Below, piece by piece: positions 49,373 to 55,638 of a DNA stretch of 55,638 nucleotides. The notes below the pieces were generated by a model. The model was not told where the DNA came from. It was given only the letters and a program-made list of their open reading frames with translations, and did no database searches. Source of the stretch: an uncultured Pelagibacteraceae bacterium (GTDB lineage Bacteria > Pseudomonadota > Alphaproteobacteria > Pelagibacterales > Pelagibacteraceae); assembly GCA_902624515.1 (NCBI GenBank), contig CACNYE010000002.1:1-55638 (forward strand), read 5' to 3'. The position numbers were made by a program, and so were the translations under genes. Every line of letters begins with the position of its first letter. Positions within the stretch are counted from its first letter, which is position 1.

Positions 49373-50664
49373 TATTTAAATACCCGTCTATAAATTAAAT
49401 TTACATTTTTAAAATGTTTTGAATAATTAAAAATAGATCTTAATTTTTTTAGTGAAATTTTACTCATGATAAATTTATCTTTCATTACAATATTAATTAA
49501 ATCCACATCTTCAGCAAAACATTTTTTTGCATAATTTTGAACCATCTTATAAGATTTTTCTCTACTCAACCCTGATTTTGTCAACTCTAACATTAGTTCT
49601 TGAGAAAAAATTAGACCTTTAGTTAAATTTAAATTGCTCAACATTTTTTTGGGATAAATAATCATGTTATCTAAAATATTTGCCAATCTCGTTAAAGCAA
49701 AGTCTATAGTTATATTTGCATCAGGCCCTATACTTCTTTCAACACTTGAATGAGAAATATCTCTTTCATGCCATAAAGCTATGTTTTCAAGAGCTGGTAT
49801 AACTGAACCTCTTACTACTCTAGCTAAACCTGTCAGATTTTCGCTTAATATTGGATTTTTCTTATGCGGCATAGCTGAAGAACCTTTTTGATTTTTTGAG
49901 AAATATTCTTGCAACTCGTATACTTCTGTTCTTTGAAGATGTCTAATTTCAATTGCTATTCTTTCTAATGTTCCAGCTATAATACCAAGAACTGAAAAAT
50001 AAAATGCATGTCGATCTCTTGGAATTACTTGTGTTGAAATAGGTTCAATTTTGAGATTTAATTTTTTGGCAACATGTTTTTCAACATTAGGATTAATGTT
50101 TGCAAAAGTTCCTACAGCACCTGAAATTGCACACGTTGACACTTCATCAATTGCTTCAACTAATCTTTTTCTGTTTCTTTTAAATTCTTCATAGAAGGAA
50201 GCTAATTTTAATCCAAATGTAATTGGTTCAGCATGAATACCATGACTTCTGCCCATACAAGGTGTAAACTTATATTTTTTTGCTTGTTTTTTTAATACTT
50301 TTAAAATTTGATCTATATCTTTAAGTATTATTTTACCTGATTGAACTAATTGTAAGTTGAAGCTTGTATCTAAAACATCAGACGATGTCATACCTTGATG
50401 AAGGTATCTAGCTTTCAAACCAGCTTTTTCAGTTATAGATGTTAGAAAAGCTATCACATCATGTTTAACTTGACTTTCTATTTGATGAATTCTTTTAACA
50501 TTAATTTTTGCTTTTTTTTTAACTATAGACGAAACACCTCTTGGAATTTGACCAAGTTTTTCCATTGCTTCAGCTGCAGCTATTTCAACCTGAAGCCAAA
50601 TTTTATATTTGTTTTCTTCTGACCAAATATCAGTGAGTTCTTTACGAGAGTATCTTTTTATCAT
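49372..50664 (-). CDS. purB: Adenylosuccinate lyase
   Basis: GMTSSDVLDT, GRSHGIHAEP, KGSSAMPHKKNPILSENL. Confidence 0.96.
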   Translation of the reverse strand: MIKRYSRKELTDIWSEENKYKIWLQVEIAAAEAMEKLGQIPRGVSSIVKKKAKINVKRIHQIESQVKHDVIAFLTSITEKAGLKARYLHQGMTSSDVLDTSFNLQLVQSGKIILKDIDQILKVLKKQAKKYKFTPCMGRSHGIHAEPITFGLKLASFYEEFKRNRKRLVEAIDEVSTCAISGAVGTFANINPNVEKHVAKKLNLKIEPISTQVIPRDRHAFYFSVLGIIAGTLERIAIEIRHLQRTEVYELQEYFSKNQKGSSAMPHKKNPILSENLTGLARVVRGSVIPALENIALWHERDISHSSVERSIGPDANITIDFALTRLANILDNMIIYPKKMLSNLNLTKGLIFSQELMLELTKSGLSREKSYKMVQNYAKKCFAEDVDLINIVMKDKFIMSKISLKKLRSIFNYSKHFKNVNLIYRRVFK

Positions 50665-51437
50665 TAATTGTAAGGTGGCTTAGAATATCCTTTAGCAGAT
50701 TCTGTAAAAATTTCATAACCATTTTCAGTAATTCCTAATGTATGTTCAAATTGTGCTGATAAAGATTTATCTTTTGTTACAGCAGTCCAACCATCATTAA
50801 GTATTTTTACATCAAATTTACCTGCATTGATCATTGGTTCAATTGTAAAAGTCATACCAGGTTTAAGTTCTATCCCAGTATTTTTACTTCCATAATGTAG
50901 TATATTAGGTGGTTCATGAAAAGTTTTACTAATTCCATGTCCGCAAAAATCTTTAACAACAGAAAATCCTCTTTCTTCTACATATGATTGGATTTCATAA
51001 CCAATATCGCCAAGTTTTATACCGGGTTTTAATATTTGAATTGCTTTCATCATAGACTCATATGTTGTATTAATTAAATTATTTAATTTTACAGAAGTTT
51101 TACCTATACAAAACATTCTACTCGTGTCTCCATAATGTTCATTTATTATTGCAGTTATATCTACATTAAGTGCGTCACCATCTTCTAAAATTCTATCCTT
51201 AGAAGGAATTCCATGGCATACAACATGATTTAGTGACGTACATAAAGATTTCTTAAACCCTCTATAGTAAAGCGGGGCAGAATAACCTCCATTATCTCGA
51301 ATAAATTCATAACCGAGTTTGTCTATATGATTAGTTGATACACCTTCTTTAATGTTATCGGTTAACATATCTAAAGTTTGAGCAGCAAGCTTGCCGGCTA
51401 TTCTCATCTTTTCAAACTTTTCAGAATAATCACTCAT
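50664..51437 (-). CDS. map: Type I methionine aminopeptidase
   Basis: SLNHVVCHGIPSKDRILEDGDALNVDIT, FCGHGISKTFHEPPNI, LKPGMTFTIEPM. Confidence 0.96.
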   Translation of the reverse strand: MSDYSEKFEKMRIAGKLAAQTLDMLTDNIKEGVSTNHIDKLGYEFIRDNGGYSAPLYYRGFKKSLCTSLNHVVCHGIPSKDRILEDGDALNVDITAIINEHYGDTSRMFCIGKTSVKLNNLINTTYESMMKAIQILKPGIKLGDIGYEIQSYVEERGFSVVKDFCGHGISKTFHEPPNILHYGSKNTGIELKPGMTFTIEPMINAGKFDVKILNDGWTAVTKDKSLSAQFEHTLGITENGYEIFTESAKGYSKPPYN

Positions 51438-52143
51438 TTATAATTTTTAGTTTTTTTTCTATAAAAATCTTTTTTGGATTTATATAACACCTATAAGCTA
51501 AAAAATTAACACCTGCTTTTTTTGCAATAAGATAATTCTTATAATAATCAGCATCTATATCTTTTGCTATCTTAAAGTTTTCCATATTCTGTATTTGAAT
51601 TAGAAAAATTAAATAAGATTTATAACCTTTTTTGATGGCATCAACTAGGGTAAGTAGATGTTTTGATCCTCTTGAAGTTATGGCATCAGGAAATTCAGCA
51701 GTTTCTTTATCTCTAAAAAGAGTAACATTTTTAACTTCAACAAAACTTTTTTTCTTATTTTGTTCTATTATAAAATCAAATCTAGTTTCTTTATTAAAAA
51801 AAACTTCCGGTTTGATGTTTTTACTATTTTTTAATTCTTTAATAAGATTATTGGACAGAGCGTGGTATACAATTTTATTAGCTAAATGAGTATTAACACC
51901 CACTAGATTTTTTTTTGCTTTGATAATTTCAAGAGTATATTTAAGCTTTCTTTTAGGATCATCATTCTTTAGAAGATAAACTTCATTACCTTCATCCAAC
52001 AATCCTTTCATTGACCCTGTATTAGGGCAATGAGCTGTAACTTTTTGTTTATTCAATTTAACGTCTACAAAAAATCGCTTATATCTTTTGATTAATTTGC
52101 CTTTTATTAAAGACTTGGTAAATTCCATTTTCAAATTATACAT
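51430..52143 (-). CDS. sfsA: SfsA-family protein
   Basis: FTKSLIKGKLIKRYKRFFVDV, AHCPNTGSMKGLL, SFVEVKNVTLF, FPDAITSRGSKHL. Confidence 0.92.
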   Translation of the reverse strand: MYNLKMEFTKSLIKGKLIKRYKRFFVDVKLNKQKVTAHCPNTGSMKGLLDEGNEVYLLKNDDPKRKLKYTLEIIKAKKNLVGVNTHLANKIVYHALSNNLIKELKNSKNIKPEVFFNKETRFDFIIEQNKKKSFVEVKNVTLFRDKETAEFPDAITSRGSKHLLTLVDAIKKGYKSYLIFLIQIQNMENFKIAKDIDADYYKNYLIAKKAGVNFLAYRCYINPKKIFIEKKLKIINE

Positions 52144-52148
52144 ATAAA

Positions 52149-52898
52149 ATGATTAAAAACATAAAAGTAAATGCCGCTATATTGATAATTGGTAATGAAA
52201 TTCTTTCTGGTAGAACTCAAGATACCAATACTAGTACTTTAGCTACCTGGTTAAATTCTCTTGGTGTTAAAGTTAACGAAGTAAGAGTTGTTCCCGATGA
52301 TGAAAAAATTATTATTGATACTCTCAATCTATTAAGAAAGACTTATAATTATGTTTTTACGACTGGTGGAATAGGGCCTACACATGATGATATTACCGCA
52401 GAGTCTGTTTCAAAAGCTTTCAATCGAAAGTATCAAATACATAAAGAAGCTTTTAAATTATTAGAAGCTTATTATAAGCCAGGCGAATTTAATGAAGGTC
52501 GGCAAAAAATGGTATGGATGCCTGAAGGAGCTGAACTAATTTTAAATCCTACAAGTGGTGCCCCAGGTTTTAATGTTGATAATGTATTTTGTTTACCAGG
52601 AGTTCCTTCAATTTTAAAATCAATGTTAGGTGGCTTAAAAAACAAAATAGTAGGGGGTGAGCCAATTTTAAGTCACACTATTAGTTTGAGAACAGTAGAA
52701 AGTGAAATTGCAAATTCTTTAACTAAAGTTCAAAAGCAAAACAAAGATGTTGAAATAGGTAGTTACCCTTTTTTTCATGCAGGCAAACTTGGTGTTTCAA
52801 TAGTTATCCGTTCAGAAAATCAATCTAAAATTGATAAGTGCAACTCACAAATTTTAGAATTTATTAATGAAAAAAAAATAGAACTAGTAGAAAGATAA
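52149..52898 (+). CDS. CinA-like molybdopterin-binding domain protein
   Basis: ILIIGNEILSGRTQDTNT, VFTTGGIGPTHDDITAESV, CLPGVPSILKSML. Confidence 0.88.
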   Translation: MIKNIKVNAAILIIGNEILSGRTQDTNTSTLATWLNSLGVKVNEVRVVPDDEKIIIDTLNLLRKTYNYVFTTGGIGPTHDDITAESVSKAFNRKYQIHKEAFKLLEAYYKPGEFNEGRQKMVWMPEGAELILNPTSGAPGFNVDNVFCLPGVPSILKSMLGGLKNKIVGGEPILSHTISLRTVESEIANSLTKVQKQNKDVEIGSYPFFHAGKLGVSIVIRSENQSKIDKCNSQILEFINEKKIELVER

Positions 52899-53306
52899 AT
52901 GTTATATTTTGCTTACGGGAGTAACCTTCATCATTTCCAAATGAAACGTAGATGCAAGGATAGTATTTTTCTTAAAAAAATTAAACTAAAAGATTTTAGA
53001 TTAACTTTCAGAAGTAAATATAGAGCTGCTGATATTGAGCCTAAAAAAAATTCAATTGTTCCTGGTGGTTTATTTGAAATATCAAAAAGTGATGAAAAAA
53101 AATTAGATGTTTATGAAGATTATCCAATTCTATATAGGAAATATTATTTTTTTTATTATGGAAAAAAAGTGATGACTTATACCATGGTAAAAAAAACGAC
53201 ATTTAGATATCCTACTGAAAGATATCTTAACATTGTTAAAAAAGGATATCAGGATTGTAAGCTAGATAAAATGTTTCTAATTAGATCTTTAAAAAATAAT
53301 TATTGA
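52899..53306 (+). CDS. Gamma-glutamylcyclotransferase-like protein
   Basis: MLYFAYGSNLHHFQMKRRC; VPGGLFEISKSDEKKLDVYEDYP. Confidence 0.85.
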   Translation: MLYFAYGSNLHHFQMKRRCKDSIFLKKIKLKDFRLTFRSKYRAADIEPKKNSIVPGGLFEISKSDEKKLDVYEDYPILYRKYYFFYYGKKVMTYTMVKKTTFRYPTERYLNIVKKGYQDCKLDKMFLIRSLKNNY

Positions 53307-54119
53307 TTATTTCTTTAAGAAAAAAATATTAACACTATTTTTTTTAAATAATTGTTCTAAAATTTTTCCTTTTTTTAATTTTTGTATTTTAATTTTGGAA
53401 AGCTTTATTAATTTGTTATTATTAAAATCAAAAAAAAAACAGTTATATTTATTTCTTAAAAAATTATAAATTTTTGTAAAATTACTCATATTATATTCAA
53501 TGAGTATGACAGGTTTAAATTTGTTGATACAATTTTTCATACCATATAGAACTAAGTGATCTAGTCCTTCAACATCAAGTTTAATAAAGCACACCTCCTC
53601 TTTTATTTTAAGATTATCAAATTTCTTAAGATTTAATTTTTGAGATTTTAAGATAAATTTATTTGATTTATCACCATAATTTTCAAAGAGTTTTTTTTTG
53701 ATATAATTTCTATCAAAGCTATTATTAAAATGAAAAAAAATATTCTTATAATAGGCTTTATAAAGTTTTTTTATATTTTTTTTATTTGATAATCCATAAG
53801 GATGTATTATTAAATTTTCATCTTTTTCCTTTATCTTATATAAATATAATCTTATTAAATCTTTATCAGGTTCAAATAAGTGAATTATGTTATTTTTAAA
53901 ACCTAGCTCTCTAAAACCAATACTTGATAATCCAATATTACCGCCTACATCTAAAAAGGCTCTTTTTTCATTTTTAGAAAATAAAAGTCTTAAAGCATAA
54001 TAATCTTTATCGTGTGGGAATAAGAATTTAAAAAATTGTAAATTATTGTAAATAAAAATTTGTAGTAAAGGAATTTTTTCAATATTTTTTATTAATTGAT
54101 GTTTAAGTTTTGTTAACAT
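53307..54119 (-). CDS. FkbM-family methyltransferase
   Basis: RAFLDVGGNIGLSSIGFRELG, CFIKLDVEGLDHLVLYGM. Confidence 0.8.
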   Translation of the reverse strand: MLTKLKHQLIKNIEKIPLLQIFIYNNLQFFKFLFPHDKDYYALRLLFSKNEKRAFLDVGGNIGLSSIGFRELGFKNNIIHLFEPDKDLIRLYLYKIKEKDENLIIHPYGLSNKKNIKKLYKAYYKNIFFHFNNSFDRNYIKKKLFENYGDKSNKFILKSQKLNLKKFDNLKIKEEVCFIKLDVEGLDHLVLYGMKNCINKFKPVILIEYNMSNFTKIYNFLRNKYNCFFFDFNNNKLIKLSKIKIQKLKKGKILEQLFKKNSVNIFFLKK

Positions 54120-54826
54120 TAATTTATAAAAAACTTATATTTTATAAGACTGAAAAGAGCTATTAAACCATCAAATGAGGAAATTTTTTTACCATCCCCA
54201 TATGTTCTTCCATTATACGAAATTGGAATTTCTTTAATATATAAATTCCTTTTTGAAAGTTTTGTAGTTACTTCGGGACAAAATGCAAATCCCTTTTCTT
54301 TTAGATTAATTCTTTTAAATATTTTAGATTTGAAAACTTTATAACATGTGTGAGCATCAGTAAGATTTTGATTATTTATAATATTTGAAACATTAGTTAA
54401 AAAAACATTTCCCCATATTCTAATTAGATGAGTAAAATTTCTAGTATTTTGATATTTATTTTTATTTAATACCCTTGAACCATAAACAACATCAAAATTA
54501 TTCTTTTTAATAAATTTATAAATCTTAATTAAATCTTTGGGGTTATATTCTAGATCAGCATCTTGTATGCCAATATAATCTCCTCGTATATATTTTTGCG
54601 CAGATTTAATTGCTGCACCTTTTCCCTTATTGGTTTCATGAAAAATTATTTTATCAATTATCTTAAGATTTTTGAATTCTTTATTTAATATCTCTGTTGT
54701 TCCATCAGTAGAGCCATCATCCACAACAATTACTTGTTTTTTTATATTTTTAATTTTGATTATTTTTTTTAATATCTTTCTAATGAATTTTTTTTCATTA
54801 AATACCGGAACTATAATTGTTAACAT
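54119..54826 (-). CDS. Family 2 glycosyltransferase (polyprenyl/dolichyl-phosphate sugar synthase-like)
   Basis: TIIVPVFNEKKFIRKIL, IVVDDGSTDGTTEIL, GIQDADLEYNPKDL. Confidence 0.9.
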   Translation of the reverse strand: MLTIIVPVFNEKKFIRKILKKIIKIKNIKKQVIVVDDGSTDGTTEILNKEFKNLKIIDKIIFHETNKGKGAAIKSAQKYIRGDYIGIQDADLEYNPKDLIKIYKFIKKNNFDVVYGSRVLNKNKYQNTRNFTHLIRIWGNVFLTNVSNIINNQNLTDAHTCYKVFKSKIFKRINLKEKGFAFCPEVTTKLSKRNLYIKEIPISYNGRTYGDGKKISSFDGLIALFSLIKYKFFIN

Positions 54827-54860
54827 TTTTAAATCTTGTTGATATATCAGTAGTATACAT

Positions 54861-55638
54861 ATGAATATTTTATTTCAATATTTAATACTTTTTTCACAAA
54901 TTTACTTAGCCACTGTATTCATAAGTGGATGTGGTTTTTTATTAAAAAAGTACATTTTTAATTATGATGACAAACATTCTTTTGAAGATAATAATTTATG
55001 GGGCTTTATTTTTATATCTTTTATAGCTTTAGGATTGAATTTTATTATCCCGCTCACTTTACTTAATAATTCTATTGTTGTTTTAGGTTTATTGCTAATA
55101 ATTCTATGGAATAAATATTTTGATCAACCAATAAAAAATTTTTTCAAAAAATCTATAATTGTAACTCTTTTAGCATTTATTTTGATTGTTTATTCAAATG
55201 TAAATAATCCAGATGCATTATTATATCATTTGCCATATTCAAGAATAATAAATGAATACAAAATTTTAATTGGATCATTTAATATTCATCATCGATTTGG
55301 TCATATATCAATTATTCAATATCTAAATAGTTTTTTTAATTTATTATTTTTTAATGAAAAAGGTTTATTGCTTCCTTTGAGTATTTTAGTTTCAAGTTTT
55401 TTTGTTTATACATTAAAAGAATTTAAATTACTTTTTAAATCTAATGTATCAAGAATTAATTCGTTAGTCATTTTTTGCATTTTAATTGTCTCTATTTACT
55501 CATTTAGTCGTTATAGCAATTATGGAAATGATGCGCCGGTTCATATCTATTATTATCTTATAATAATTTATATCTTTAAATATAACTTTGATTTTAGTAA
55601 TAATTTATTATTAAAACAAATCTCATTACTATCTTTAT
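54861..55638 (+). CDS. Multi-pass membrane protein, GT-C-like (3' truncated by window edge)
   Basis: ATG at 54861 opens MNILFQYLILFSQIYLATVFISGCGFLLKKYIFNYDDKHSF...NPDALLYHLPYSRIINEY with no stop to the window end. Confidence 0.6.
   Translation, partial: MNILFQYLILFSQIYLATVFISGCGFLLKKYIFNYDDKHSFEDNNLWGFIFISFIALGLNFIIPLTLLNNSIVVLGLLLIILWNKYFDQPIKNFFKKSIIVTLLAFILIVYSNVNNPDALLYHLPYSRIINEYKILIGSFNIHHRFGHISIIQYLNSFFNLLFFNEKGLLLPLSILVSSFFVYTLKEFKLLFKSNVSRINSLVIFCILIVSIYSFSRYSNYGNDAPVHIYYYLIIIYIFKYNFDFSNNLLLKQISLLSL

Noticed and set aside
1-55638. CRISPR arrays, transposons, prophage, toxin-antitoxin or retron systems
   Set aside because: No regularly spaced repeats, transposase/integrase, reverse transcriptase or recognisable TA pair seen in any listed translation.

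Overview
AT-rich (~70% AT by eye), tightly packed alphaproteobacterial DNA. Gene content, small overlaps and short intergenic spaces strongly resemble SAR11 ('Candidatus Pelagibacter'). Most of the window is housekeeping: (i) an MTA-salvage/polyamine cluster (apt, mtnP, an exported alpha/beta hydrolase, mtnA, a class II aldolase, and a fused SpeD-SpeE), followed by a polar amino-acid ABC transporter that lacks a local ATPase; (ii) glycosyltransferases, redoxin, gamma-carbonic anhydrase, flavin amine oxidase; (iii) rpoZ, dusA, TauE, a highly charged coiled-coil protein, phosphohexomutase, nrdAB, and prpDBC; (iv) gph, a GlmU C-terminal-domain-only protein, glmS, FkbM, DAHP synthase, nadE, cysS, cimA, rpsD; (v) purBCSQL-bolA-grxD, map, sfsA; and (vi) short AT-rich cell-surface islets of methyltransferases and glycosyltransferases. 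One intact tRNA-Met(CAT) is present. No CRISPR array, transposase, integrase, prophage or toxin-antitoxin pair was seen. The best second-look items are a decayed ungapped duplicate of the tRNA-Met, including its upstream region, 986 bp from the intact copy; an exported hydrolase translationally coupled into the MTA-salvage operon; two uncalled small membrane ORFs; an isolated GC-rich hairpin near 15300; a strong hairpin directly in front of the ABC permease start codon; and tandem NrdR-like boxes upstream of nrdA. I did not find an obvious entirely new multi-gene system, and the stronger novelty claims below are hypotheses.
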